42,413 bases of DNA from Alistipes sp. (GTDB lineage: Bacteria; Bacteroidota; Bacteroidia; Bacteroidales; Rikenellaceae). The DNA is taken from assembly GCA_017483225.1 (NCBI GenBank), contig JAFULF010000031.1, positions 1 to 42,413 on the forward strand, written 5' to 3'. Of this stretch, positions 8,547-17,245 are shown piece after piece. Each line of letters opens with the position of its first letter. The first letter of the stretch is position 1. The translations under genes and the position numbers were made by a program. The notes beneath the pieces are model-generated. The model worked only from the letters and a program-made list of their open reading frames with translations. It was not told the DNA's origin and did no database searches.

Positions 8547-10265
8547 ATGAAGAGTTATTTTTTACGAATTTTAGTGGCGTTGGTGCTCTCTTTCGTGGCC
8601 GTGACATGGGTCGGCTGCGAAGAGGATAAGCCTCTGCCACCGGCCACCGAGCAACCTGACGATAGCTCGACGGACAATCCGACAGAGAAGCCGGAGGAGA
8701 AACCCGAAGAGAAACCGGAACCGGAGCCTGAACCCGAACCTGAACCTGAGCCCGAACCTGAACCCGAGCCGGAGCCGGAGCCGGAGCCGGTTATCCCTGC
8801 GCTCGAAGAGTTCGGATTCAAGGTCGAGAACAACGCCTCCATCCTCACGGCCGACGTGGTGTGCGACATCGCCACCGACAACACCGTGGGTTTCGCATCC
8901 GCCATCAAGACCCTCACGCCCGTCTATCCCGGCGTAGAGCTCATCCCCGTATTTAAGGCTCGGGAGGGCTACAAGGTCTATGTTGGCGACCAAGAGCAGA
9001 TATCGGGCGAGAGCGCACAGGACTTCTCGTTGGGGGTCAGCTACCGCCTTGTGAAAGAGGAGGGCAAGGAGAGCCTCTACAACGTCGCCTTGAAGTTCAA
9101 CTTCACGGGGCTGCCTATCGTCGCCGTATCGACAGAGGGTGGCGCAGCAATAACCAGCAAGGATGATTGGGTCAGCGCCACATTCTCGTTGATGGGTGGC
9201 GGAGAGTTTGCCGACATCGAGCCCGTAGAGGTGCAAATCGCAGGCCGAGGCAACTCCACGTGGAAGTATGCAAAGAAGCCATACAAGTTGAAGTTCTCGA
9301 AGAAGACGGAGGTGCTCGGTATGCCGAAGCACAAGCGTTGGGTGCTGCTTGCGAACTTTATCGACAAGACGATGATGCGCAACGACCTGACCTTCTATCT
9401 GGGCAAGCAGACCCTGCTGGCGTGGACCCCACGAGGCTACCACGTCGAGTTGGTGCTGAATGGCGAGCACAAGGGCAACTACTACCTCTGCGAGCAGATT
9501 AAGATTGACGAAAACCGAGTAAACATCGACGAGCTGGGTCCCGAGCAGACGGCCAACGTCACGGGAGGCTACCTGATGGAGATGGATACCTATGCGGCGG
9601 ACGACGACGAGACGCTCTTCCACTCCAAGTACACGGTTACGACGGAGAAGGGCTCCGAGCATATCCCTATAAAAATCAAGGACCCCGAGCGTGAGGACCT
9701 GACCACGCAGCAGTTGGAGTATATAGAGGGCTATTTCCACGCCTTCGAGGATGCCCTTTATGGCGAGGGGTGGTTAGACGAGAAGAGCGGCTACAAGAAC
9801 TACATCGACATCAACTCGCTCGTCGATATATATCTGATATCGGAGCTGATTTACCACTGGGAGTGGCTACACCCGAAGAGTTCGTACATATACAAGCGTC
9901 GAGACGGCAAGCTGTGCCCCGGCCCGCTGTGGGACTACGACTGGAAGACCTTCACGCAGCGCACGGGCTGGTACTGCAAGGAGTATCTGTGGTACCCTCG
10001 CTTATTCCAAGACCCGGAGTTTGTGGCACTGCTCAAACTGCGCTGGGCGATGCTGTACCCTAAATTTAAGGGGCTAATCCCCTATATAAACACGATGAAG
10101 GAGCGGCTCAAAGAGTCGGCCGAGAAGAACTACGCAATCTGGGGGCACAATATGACCGGCCCTAACGGAGAGAGCAGTATGAGCTACGAGGAGTCGGTCG
10201 ATAAGATTGCCTCTCGCTATGCCGAGCGTTTGGAGTGGCTCTCCGCACAGATTCGAGCGTTGTAG
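8547..10265 (+). CDS. CotH-family lipoprotein with Pro-Glu stalk
   Basis: The product has 572 residues. A lipoprotein signal ends in TWVGC (Cys24) and is followed by acidic EED, resembling the surface-export signal of Bacteroidetes lipoproteins. A disordered stalk at 25-81 contains 12 exact Pro-Glu dipeptides. A beta-rich region precedes the CotH domain from about 190. CotH hallmarks are GRGNSTW (233-239), KKPYKLKFSKK, LLANFIDKTMMRN, and WDYDW (462-466) as the likely Mg/ATP-binding acidic motif. CotH of Bacillus is a spore-coat protein kinase; surface homologues in gut Bacteroidetes have no settled substrate. It is the first of four same-strand lipoprotein genes and has its own promoter. Family assignment is firm; kinase activity is inference. 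Confidence 0.88.
   Translation: MKSYFLRILVALVLSFVAVTWVGCEEDKPLPPATEQPDDSSTDNPTEKPEEKPEEKPEPEPEPEPEPEPEPEPEPEPEPEPVIPALEEFGFKVENNASILTADVVCDIATDNTVGFASAIKTLTPVYPGVELIPVFKAREGYKVYVGDQEQISGESAQDFSLGVSYRLVKEEGKESLYNVALKFNFTGLPIVAVSTEGGAAITSKDDWVSATFSLMGGGEFADIEPVEVQIAGRGNSTWKYAKKPYKLKFSKKTEVLGMPKHKRWVLLANFIDKTMMRNDLTFYLGKQTLLAWTPRGYHVELVLNGEHKGNYYLCEQIKIDENRVNIDELGPEQTANVTGGYLMEMDTYAADDDETLFHSKYTVTTEKGSEHIPIKIKDPEREDLTTQQLEYIEGYFHAFEDALYGEGWLDEKSGYKNYIDINSLVDIYLISELIYHWEWLHPKSSYIYKRRDGKLCPGPLWDYDWKTFTQRTGWYCKEYLWYPRLFQDPEFVALLKLRWAMLYPKFKGLIPYINTMKERLKESAEKNYAIWGHNMTGPNGESSMSYEESVDKIASRYAERLEWLSAQIRAL
8715..8789 (+). repeat. Hexanucleotide repeat encoding (Pro-Glu)12
   Basis: Twelve 6-bp units of type CC(N)GA(A/G) run from 8715 to 8786, with a final CCG to 8789. 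Third positions vary, so the array is not a pure microsatellite. Copy-number change would keep the frame and only alter the length of the extended stalk that spaces the CotH domain from the lipid anchor. Confidence 0.9.
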
Positions 10266-10290
10266 ATGCAAACATATTGCATATTTATAG

Positions 10291-10319
10291 TTGTGATATT
10301 CAAATATTTATTATATTTG
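10291..10319 (+). promoter_or_regulatory. Probable promoter of the GLUG lipoprotein gene
   Basis: TATATTTG (10312-10319) is a full -7 match, with TTG at 10291-10293 as a shorter -33 element 18 bp away. A 6-bp inverted repeat ATGCAA / TTGCAT (10266-10271, 10277-10282) lies just upstream and directly after the previous stop codon. The second lipoprotein gene may therefore be expressed on its own as well as by read-through. Confidence 0.55.
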
Positions 10320-10365
10320 CAACCTTAACGAAAACAAAAACTAACACTAATAAAAAACTACCATA

Positions 10366-12888
10366 ATGAACAAGAGAATCTTATTTTCGGGTTGCATTGC
10401 TCTGCTTGCCCTCTCGGCAGGCTGTACGGAGGATGCGACGGAGAACATCGCCACCGATGGCGGAGTCTTGGGAGAGGGTAAGCACCGAATCGAGGTGCGT
10501 ATGCCCGAGGCGAGCCGTATCGGTATGGGCAAGGAGTTGGTCGATGGCGTATATCCGCTCCATTGGCAGACGGGTGACCAAATCATCATCAACGGAACGG
10601 CGGTATCCGACCCTCTGAACGAACTCTTCAACGGAGAGAAGAGCGCAATCTTCACCACCGACATCACGCCGGAGTATCCGCTCACGATTGTATATCCGGG
10701 AACGATGCTCTACGAGGCGGGCAAGGTGCTGATTCCTACGGAGCAGGCCCTGCTGCAAGAGAAGCTGGCAAATGGCAACGGCATCCTCATAGGTCATACG
10801 GTGGATGCACAGGACCCGCTGACCGTGAAGCACGCCTGCGCATACCTGCGTGTATCGCTCACAGGCACGGCTGCCTTGAAGAAGGTGGTGCTGATGGCCA
10901 CCGGCAGCGAGCGTCTGTCGGGAGTCTTTGACTACAACTTCGACACCTTCTCCGTGACGGGTGTGGCTCCGGCAGACAAGGGGTCAAAGACGGTATTGGA
11001 GAAGGCGACAGACTCAAAGCAGGATTTATCCCCTACCGAGTCGGCATCGTTTATCGGCATCACGACAGATGCGACCCTCTCGGCCTCCCCTTTGGAGTGC
11101 ATCTTCGCCCTCCCTGCGGGAACATACACCAAGGGCTTTACCCTCTGGGTGGTTGGTGCTGACGGCAACAGTATGACGAAGAAGATGTACGGCGCAGAGG
11201 GCATCACCCTCACCGCAGGTCAGTTGCTCGATATGCCTGCGATAGCCTACGCAGGCGAGCAGCCACACGGAATCTACACGGCGGAGGATTGGATTGCCTT
11301 CGCTACCGATACCAACCACTCGGCATATAGCGTGGACGGCAAGAGCGTAAACGTATATGCCGACATCAACCTGAGCGCATACGAGCGTGTGCCTCTGGCA
11401 AGCGTCGATGGCGGCTATACGCTGAATGGTAACGACCACACAATCTCCGGCATCAAGGCTACGGGCACCACCAAGTACAGCGGTCTGCTCTTCGCCTACG
11501 TGGACAAGGGGGCGACCATCAAGAACCTCACCCTCGGCACAACGGCGGGCGAGGAGGCCGATTCTCACCTGACGGTCGAGACCACGGAGACCTCCAACAG
11601 CACCGTCTTTGCTGCACCATTCTGCATCCTGACCGCAGGCACCATCGAGAAGTGCGTAAACAACGCCTCGCTCAACCTGAACGTGGGCGGCAATGGTTTC
11701 AACATCAATGCCGGTGGTATCACGACCGGTAATTGCAACACGTCATATACCGTCGGAACACTCACCAAGTGTGAGAACAAGGGCCACATCACGATGGGCG
11801 ATGGTGGTGCAGAGAGCTATGCGGCACTGCGCATCGGAGGCATCTGCGGTCGTGCCATATCGGCCACAATCACAGACTGCGTAAACAGCGGCCCAATCAC
11901 CCTCAACATCAACGCTGCCGCCACATATCCGCAATTCGGAGGCATTGTCGGTGTGAGTCCGGCCGGCACGACATCAACCATCACCGGTTGCAGCAACTCG
12001 GCAAAACTCTCGATAAAGACGACCGTGGCACATACCCAATATGTATATCAGGGTGGTATTGCAGGAGCTGTTGCCCACAACATCTCGAACTGCCACAACA
12101 CGGGCGAGATTTCGGCAACCATAAGCAAGCACGCCTACGTGGGCGGCATCTTGGGATACTGCTCCGAGGGTGGCAACCACGTTCTCTCCTCGTGCACAAA
12201 CCGAGGACACGTGGTAATGGGCACCTCCTATGCCGGCTACAACTTTATGGGCGGCATCTGCGGATTTACAACCAGCGAATCCGAGAATACTAACCCTAAC
12301 AAGATTGAAAACTGCACCAACTACGGATTTGTAGAGATGCAGAACAAGGGTCGTGTACGTATGGGCGGCATCAGCGGTTCCACCTGCTTGATGGACGGCA
12401 ACACCAACTATGGCACGGTGCAATACTCCAACACGATAGGTCGTCGCTCCTCGCACATCGGCGGTATTGTCGGCACATTCGGCCACACCATCGCCAACTG
12501 CAACAGCTACGGCGACGTTATCGCTGCGGCTGACGGCAGCGGCGTGTGCGCCGGAGCATTGGGAGGCCTGGCAGTAAAGAGAAACTCCTCTTTCACGGGT
12601 TGCAAGGTGGATTGCAAGGTGCAGGGCTTCTCGGGAACGGTCACTGACGACCAAGATTATGCCTACTACTCGGGTATGCTCTTTGGCGGTCACCTCACCC
12701 GCACAATCACGGTCGGTACAGAGGCTGCGCCGTGCAAGGTCGCAGGCACGCTGGTGCTCGACGGCGTGGAGATTCATATCGCCTCACAGGAGGATATAAC
12801 CGTGGCGAATATGTCGGGCTCGGGCACAGGCACCCTCAACCTTACCTACACCACCTATAAGGCGACAAAGCCTTCGGAGATTAAATAG
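10366..12888 (+). CDS. Fimbrillin-like lipoprotein with GLUG-type repeats
   Basis: The product has 840 residues with a lipoprotein signal ending LSAGC (Cys20). Residues about 30-290 resemble fimbrillin-like domains of Bacteroidales (RIGMGKELVDGVYPLHWQTGDQIIING; later AGQLLDMPAI). Residues about 320-400 look like the start of a beta-solenoid (NADINLS.. and LNGNDHTISGIKATG-type motifs). About nine repeats of GGIxG...I-x-N-C-x-N-x-G-x-I follow at roughly 445-770, matching the GLUG style of extracellular repeat. Such proteins are usually surface adhesins or structural scaffolds; ligand unknown. It is spaced about 20 bp from the SGNH gene and is probably cotranscribed with it. Confidence 0.78.
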   Translation: MNKRILFSGCIALLALSAGCTEDATENIATDGGVLGEGKHRIEVRMPEASRIGMGKELVDGVYPLHWQTGDQIIINGTAVSDPLNELFNGEKSAIFTTDITPEYPLTIVYPGTMLYEAGKVLIPTEQALLQEKLANGNGILIGHTVDAQDPLTVKHACAYLRVSLTGTAALKKVVLMATGSERLSGVFDYNFDTFSVTGVAPADKGSKTVLEKATDSKQDLSPTESASFIGITTDATLSASPLECIFALPAGTYTKGFTLWVVGADGNSMTKKMYGAEGITLTAGQLLDMPAIAYAGEQPHGIYTAEDWIAFATDTNHSAYSVDGKSVNVYADINLSAYERVPLASVDGGYTLNGNDHTISGIKATGTTKYSGLLFAYVDKGATIKNLTLGTTAGEEADSHLTVETTETSNSTVFAAPFCILTAGTIEKCVNNASLNLNVGGNGFNINAGGITTGNCNTSYTVGTLTKCENKGHITMGDGGAESYAALRIGGICGRAISATITDCVNSGPITLNINAAATYPQFGGIVGVSPAGTTSTITGCSNSAKLSIKTTVAHTQYVYQGGIAGAVAHNISNCHNTGEISATISKHAYVGGILGYCSEGGNHVLSSCTNRGHVVMGTSYAGYNFMGGICGFTTSESENTNPNKIENCTNYGFVEMQNKGRVRMGGISGSTCLMDGNTNYGTVQYSNTIGRRSSHIGGIVGTFGHTIANCNSYGDVIAAADGSGVCAGALGGLAVKRNSSFTGCKVDCKVQGFSGTVTDDQDYAYYSGMLFGGHLTRTITVGTEAAPCKVAGTLVLDGVEIHIASQEDITVANMSGSGTGTLNLTYTTYKATKPSEIK

Positions 12889-12908
12889 ACAACACAAAGC
12901 GTAAGACA

Positions 12909-14954
12909 ATGAAACGATTTATATATTCATCGCTTCTGTTCCTTGTGCTGTTTGCGCTCCCTGCGTGCAGCGTCGAGCCGGAGGTGATAACAAAAGACAG
13001 GGAGATTCTGCTCGACCCCGAGACCCCGTCGGCGATAAGTAGCGACCGTGATTTCGTGCGGGCGAGTGCCGAGACGGAGAGCGTCTCCTTCACAATATCC
13101 TCGGCCCAAGGGTGGGCGATGATGGAGAACCACGAGGGGTGGCTCTCCGTATCGCCGCAGTCGAGCGAGGAGGGCGGCGAAGTTACCGTGACGGTGACAA
13201 TGCAGCAAAACGAGCTATATGCCGACCGCTCCGTGGAGCTTCTCTTCTACTCGAATGACAATGAGACCAAGGTGCAGGTGGTGCAGTTGGGCATCCCTGC
13301 TCCGGAGTTCTGCTGCGACCTGTCGAGCAAGAGCGTACTCTTTGAGGCGGGCGATACCACAGCCAAGGAGGTAACGGTAACGACCTACAACGAGAGCGTG
13401 ACCCTCTCGGCAGAGGGCATCGAGACCTTCTGCAAGAGCCTCCCTACGGAGATTGCTGCGGGCGAGACGGCGACACTGACGCTGACACCACCGCCATCAC
13501 TCAACATCTCCGACAAGCGTGAGGCGACGGTGACATTCACGGGTAAGGATAGCGGCAAGATGCAGACCCTCACCGTGAAGCAGAAGAACCTCTACACGGC
13601 GACACACGGCTTCCCTGCGAAGTGGGAGACTTCGGGCTCCCTCTACTCCGCCTCCACCGATGCCGGCAAGCGTTGGCTGAATCAGGGTTACAGCTTTGCT
13701 TCGGGGCTCGACGGTTCCTTCGGCAATGCAATCATCACGGCCGTATCGGCTTCCGAGGGCCGCAAGCCTGTCTATTCGATATACAGCAAGACGACGGCGG
13801 TAGCAAACCTCACCACCGACGACTACCTGCTCTTCTGCGTGCCGGTGACATCGGTGTCGGCGGGTTGCGACTTCGACTTCTGCCTCTCGCTCGGTGCGGC
13901 ATCGCCGCAGTCGCCAAAGTACTTCATCTTCGAGTACCTTGACGGTGGCGAGTGGAAGAGCGTAGAGCAGGATTTGAAGGTGGTACCTGAGGACAATGAG
14001 ACAAAGTACTCATTCTACGTCAAGAAGTTCGACAGCTACAACTACACGACCTTCGTGCAGAGTTTCACCCTGCAAAACCCTATTGAGAACGACTTTGTGA
14101 AGATGCGTTGCCGCATCGTGAACCGTGTGAATGGTGCGGGCGAGACGCTCTACGCCAACGAAGCGGCGCAGATATTCTTCCCTCGATTTACCTTTATGAC
14201 CTGCTACATCAACTGCTACGAGGATGCGCCGGCAGTAAAGGATACACACAAGATTATGGCTCTGGGCAACTCCTTCACCTACTACTACGCCACGGTGTGG
14301 ATGTTCAAGGAGATAGCACGTCGTGAGGGTCATCAGGTGCGTATGCGTGCCAACCTCAAAGGCTCGATGGCGATGAAGAACCACCTCCAAGAGCTCGAAT
14401 TCTCGCAGAACGTGGTTGCCGAGGGAGGCTACGACTACGCCTTGTTGCAGGATAGCAGCTACAACAGCTCCGCCGCCTTCTACAAGGATGGATGTAAGCC
14501 TACTGACGAGCGCCTGCTCGTGGTTCAGCAGATAACGGAGAACATACGCAAGGCATCGCCTTCCTGCAAGCAGATTTTGGAGCAGACGTGGGCATACCCG
14601 AGAACGGCTAACGACTACCGAGGCTACGGCTCGTATGAGAACTTCTTCAACCACCTCTACAACGGAGCTTTGGCGGTGCGTGATATGACCCCTAATCTGG
14701 ATTGGGTGTCGCCTATCGGCGTGGCATTCAAGAAGGCCACCGAGGAGGGCTACTCGCTGCTATACACCGACTCCTTCCACCAGAATCGCAATGGCGCATA
14801 CCTGAAAGCGTGTGTCAATTATCTGATGATTTATGGCGAGAAGTTCGGCGACAACCCTGCCGAGTGCGGGGTGGATGCCACCATCGCAAAGCGACTCCGT
14901 GAGATTGCGGAGGAGGTAGTACTTGGTAACGAGTCAACATACAAGAAGCAATGA
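12909..14954 (+). CDS. BACON-domain lipoprotein with SGNH hydrolase (DUF4886-like)
   Basis: The product has 681 residues with a lipoprotein signal ending LPAC (Cys20). Two BACON-like domains (about 50-125 and 135-225; WLSVSPQS, VTVTMQQN, TLTVKQKN) are followed by a beta-sandwich region at about 230-430. The C-terminal SGNH hydrolase has block I MALGNSF with Ser455 and block V TDSFHQNRNG with Asp621 and His624, a complete Ser-Asp-His set. It should remove acyl or similar ester groups, plausibly from a polysaccharide at the cell surface; BACON domains often accompany carbohydrate or mucin enzymes. Its stop overlaps the next start by 4 bp (ATGA), showing translational coupling. Confidence 0.82.
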   Translation: MKRFIYSSLLFLVLFALPACSVEPEVITKDREILLDPETPSAISSDRDFVRASAETESVSFTISSAQGWAMMENHEGWLSVSPQSSEEGGEVTVTVTMQQNELYADRSVELLFYSNDNETKVQVVQLGIPAPEFCCDLSSKSVLFEAGDTTAKEVTVTTYNESVTLSAEGIETFCKSLPTEIAAGETATLTLTPPPSLNISDKREATVTFTGKDSGKMQTLTVKQKNLYTATHGFPAKWETSGSLYSASTDAGKRWLNQGYSFASGLDGSFGNAIITAVSASEGRKPVYSIYSKTTAVANLTTDDYLLFCVPVTSVSAGCDFDFCLSLGAASPQSPKYFIFEYLDGGEWKSVEQDLKVVPEDNETKYSFYVKKFDSYNYTTFVQSFTLQNPIENDFVKMRCRIVNRVNGAGETLYANEAAQIFFPRFTFMTCYINCYEDAPAVKDTHKIMALGNSFTYYYATVWMFKEIARREGHQVRMRANLKGSMAMKNHLQELEFSQNVVAEGGYDYALLQDSSYNSSAAFYKDGCKPTDERLLVVQQITENIRKASPSCKQILEQTWAYPRTANDYRGYGSYENFFNHLYNGALAVRDMTPNLDWVSPIGVAFKKATEEGYSLLYTDSFHQNRNGAYLKACVNYLMIYGEKFGDNPAECGVDATIAKRLREIAEEVVLGNESTYKKQ

Positions 14955-15661
14955 AAAAGGTAATTACAATAGTGGCTCTGCTGCTGGCTTCTTGTACGGA
15001 GCCGGAGCCTGAAATCCAATACAATGATATATATATCGACCCGACCTACGACGACGTTTTGGAGGTTGTAGGGGTATCAAAGAGCGAGTTCGACGGTACG
15101 GGTGGCAAGGCAGAGATTATCGTCAAGTCGAACCTTACATACTCGGTAACCTCCGATAAGGAGTGGCTGCGAGTCCCCGTGACACGTGCCGAGGCCCTGC
15201 CACAGAATGAGGCGGTGGTGTTCGAGGTGCTGCCATACGAGATTGACTACTCCGGCAAGCAGCGCACGGCAACGATATCCGTGGCGGCCGCCGATAGCTC
15301 GTTCAGCAAGACGATAACCATAACACAAACGCCATCGAATACCTACCACGTGCTGCTGCGGTCGATGACTCCGCAGAGGCTGACGAGTATGGGTGGCGAG
15401 ATTGTGGTCACCCTCGACGCTACGCTCGCCTACACGACGAGCTTGGAGCAGAACGACTGGCTGCAACTGCTCTCGGATGACGGCAAGGGGGCGATAACCC
15501 TCTATGCCAAGAAGAATACGGGCAGCTCCGACAGAGCCTGCACGCTCACCATCTCTGCCGAGGGGTGCGAGCCGCTCTCGATAACCATTATGCAGACAAG
15601 CTTCCTCTCCGAGCACGACAACGTCATCGTCGTACCACTGCCGGATGGCGGCCTGCAATAG
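14951..15661 (+). CDS. Small BACON-domain lipoprotein
   Basis: The product has 236 residues with a short lipoprotein signal ending LLASC (Cys15), then the acidic TEPEPE. Two BACON-like repeats occupy about 45-130 (YSVTSDKEWLRVPV; TITQT) and 135-220 (TSLEQNDWLQLLSDDG; SITIMQT). There is no catalytic domain; it is probably a carbohydrate- or protein-binding accessory on the outer membrane. The 4-bp overlap with the preceding hydrolase gene suggests that the two products act together. It is the last gene before a strong terminator. Confidence 0.8.
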   Translation: MKKVITIVALLLASCTEPEPEIQYNDIYIDPTYDDVLEVVGVSKSEFDGTGGKAEIIVKSNLTYSVTSDKEWLRVPVTRAEALPQNEAVVFEVLPYEIDYSGKQRTATISVAAADSSFSKTITITQTPSNTYHVLLRSMTPQRLTSMGGEIVVTLDATLAYTTSLEQNDWLQLLSDDGKGAITLYAKKNTGSSDRACTLTISAEGCEPLSITIMQTSFLSEHDNVIVVPLPDGGLQ

Positions 15662-15702
15662 AGGAACGTTTCTGTACAAAGCCTTTCAGGGGCAGAGGAC
15701 AA

Positions 15703-15735
15703 GGGCGGGCATCGGAGATGATGCCTGCCCTTTTT
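15703..15735 (+). terminator. Rho-independent terminator of the lipoprotein locus
   Basis: GGGCGGGCATC (15703-15713) pairs with GATGCCTGCCC (15720-15730), with one G-U pair and a 6-nt loop, followed by TTTTT. This is the clearest terminator in the window. Confidence 0.92.
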
Positions 15736-15881
15736 GTCAGGAGCCTGCTTATTTGTCGGAAGTTGTACGATAAGAGGGATTTCAAGGCCTGAGAAGTTCG
15801 GGAAAGCGGAGTTCCCCGGATGTAAATGAGCATTTTGAGGGCAAACTTAACGCAGAAATCACCTTGCCGGGCAGCTTCTTT
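15736..15881. other. Gene-free spacer
   Basis: This is the remaining part of the 337-bp gap between the lipoprotein locus and rplY. No open frame, repeat or structured RNA was recognised here; it runs from the terminator to the rplY promoter. Confidence 0.5.
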
Positions 15882-15912
15882 TTTGCTTGTTTACTATTTT
15901 TTTATATCTTTG
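15882..15912 (+). promoter_or_regulatory. Promoter of rplY-pth
   Basis: TTTG (15882-15885), 19 bp, TATCTTTG (15905-15912): a full match to the Bacteroidetes consensus. The transcript would carry a leader of about 80 nt. Confidence 0.82.
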
Positions 15913-15925
15913 CACCCGATAATCA

Positions 15926-15969
15926 GGCGGTTATGGGGGTCGTACTACGGGTACGAACTGAGTGCCGCC
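15926..15969 (+). promoter_or_regulatory. Structured 5' leader of rplY
   Basis: GGCGG (15926-15930) can pair with CCGCC (15965-15969), enclosing a perfect hairpin TCGTAC / GTACGA (15940-15945 and 15951-15956) with a 5-nt loop. The element fills most of the leader before the rplY start. Ribosomal protein genes are often autoregulated through leader RNA, so an L25-binding or translation-control role is possible; no known class was recognised. Confidence 0.45.
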
Positions 15970-15998
15970 GCAGGTAACACTTTAATAATTAAACATTT

Positions 15999-16568
15999 AT
16001 GAAAACTATTGCTATCGCAGCAGAGCCTCGTGCCGAGTATGGCAAGAAGGCTACCAAGGCAGTTCGCCGTGAGGGTTCGATTCCATGCGTACTCTACGGT
16101 GGTGGCGAGAACATTTCGTTCTCTGTAAACGAGAAGGCTGTTAAGCCGCTCATCTACACCCCTAACTCTTACATCGTTGAGATTGAGATTAACGGCAAGG
16201 TAGAGAAGGCCGTTTTGCGTGAGGTTCAGTTCCACCCAATCCGTGAGCAGATTCTCCACATCGACTTCTACCGTGTTCAGGAGGATAAGCCGGTATCTAT
16301 CGCAATCCCTGTACGCCTCACCGGTAACGCCGAGGGTGTTAAGGTCGGTGGTAAGTTGGCTCTGTCGGCTCGTAAGCTCGTTGTTAAGGGTATGCTCGAA
16401 AACCTCCCTGACGAGTTGACTATCGACGTAACTCCACTCAAAGTTGGTCAGACTATCTTCGTTGGCGACTTGCAGTTCGAGGGCTTGCAGTTCGTATCGC
16501 CTGCAACCCAGGCAGTATGTGCTGTACGTGTAACTCGTGCATCTCGTGGTGCTGCCGCTCAGCAGTAA
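15999..16568 (+). CDS. rplY: 50S ribosomal protein L25 (CTC/general stress form)
   Basis: The product has 189 residues: the N-terminal L25 5S-rRNA-binding domain (about 1-92; PRAEYGKKATKAVRREGSIP, VQFHPIREQILHIDFYRV) plus the C-terminal beta-barrel TL5/CTC extension (about 95-180). It binds 5S rRNA in the large subunit. Codon use is strongly biased to highly expressed codons (GTT, CGT, GCT), unlike the flanking lipoprotein genes. It lies 18 bp before pth, a pairing common in many bacteria. Confidence 0.97.
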   Translation: MKTIAIAAEPRAEYGKKATKAVRREGSIPCVLYGGGENISFSVNEKAVKPLIYTPNSYIVEIEINGKVEKAVLREVQFHPIREQILHIDFYRVQEDKPVSIAIPVRLTGNAEGVKVGGKLALSARKLVVKGMLENLPDELTIDVTPLKVGQTIFVGDLQFEGLQFVSPATQAVCAVRVTRASRGAAAQQ

Positions 16569-16586
16569 TCTTAAAGAGTACGAAGA

Positions 16587-17150
16587 ATGAAATATCTTGT
16601 TGTCGGCTTGGGTAACATCGGCGCCGAGTACGCCGAGACCAGACACAACATAGGTTTCAAAGTGTTGGATGCCCTTGCAGCGGCATCCGACACTTCTTTT
16701 TTGTCGGGTCGCTACGGCTCTACCGCCACACTGCGCCACCGTGGCCACATCGTCACGCTGTTGAAGCCCTCGACGTATATGAACCTTTCGGGCAAGGCGG
16801 TGCGCTACTGGATGCAGGAGCTTAAAATTGAGCGACAGAACGTCTTGGTCGTCGTTGATGATATCGCCCTGCCATTCGGGGAGTTGCGTATGCGCTCAAA
16901 GGGTGGCGCCGGCGGACACAACGGCCTGAAAAACATCGCCGAGTTGCTCGGCTCGGAGGATTATCCACGTATGCGCTTCGGCATCGGCGGCGATTTCAGC
17001 CGTGGTCATCAGGTGGACTACGTGCTGGGCGAGTGGAGTGCCGAGGAGCGGGAGAAGATGCCCGAGCGACTCAAACTCTTTGGCGATGCCATACTCTCGT
17101 TTGTCGCCGTAGGTATGGAGCGAACGATGAACCTCTTTAACAAGAAGTAG
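16587..17150 (+). CDS. pth: Peptidyl-tRNA hydrolase
   Basis: The product has 187 residues, normal for Pth. Family residues are all present: Asn10 (GLGNIG), catalytic His20 (TRHNIGF), Asn66 (STYMNLSG), Asp91 and Asn112 (GGAGGHNGL). It releases tRNA from peptidyl-tRNA dropped by ribosomes and is essential in most bacteria. It is cotranscribed with rplY and ends at a bidirectional terminator. Confidence 0.97.
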   Translation: MKYLVVGLGNIGAEYAETRHNIGFKVLDALAAASDTSFLSGRYGSTATLRHRGHIVTLLKPSTYMNLSGKAVRYWMQELKIERQNVLVVVDDIALPFGELRMRSKGGAGGHNGLKNIAELLGSEDYPRMRFGIGGDFSRGHQVDYVLGEWSAEEREKMPERLKLFGDAILSFVAVGMERTMNLFNKK

Positions 17151-17193
17151 CCGAGCCGAAGAGCGGCTATTACATAGAGCAAGGAATGATGCA

Positions 17194-17225
17194 AAAAGGT
17201 GTTGCCCGAGCGGACAACACCTTTT
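17194..17225. terminator. Bidirectional terminator between pth and the GH57 gene
   Basis: AAAAGGTGTTG (17194-17204) pairs perfectly with CAACACCTTTT (17215-17225) around a 10-nt loop. A/T ends on both sides serve the convergent pth (plus) and glycogen-locus (minus) transcripts. Confidence 0.9.
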
Positions 17226-17245
17226 CTATTATATGAGCAAGAGGG

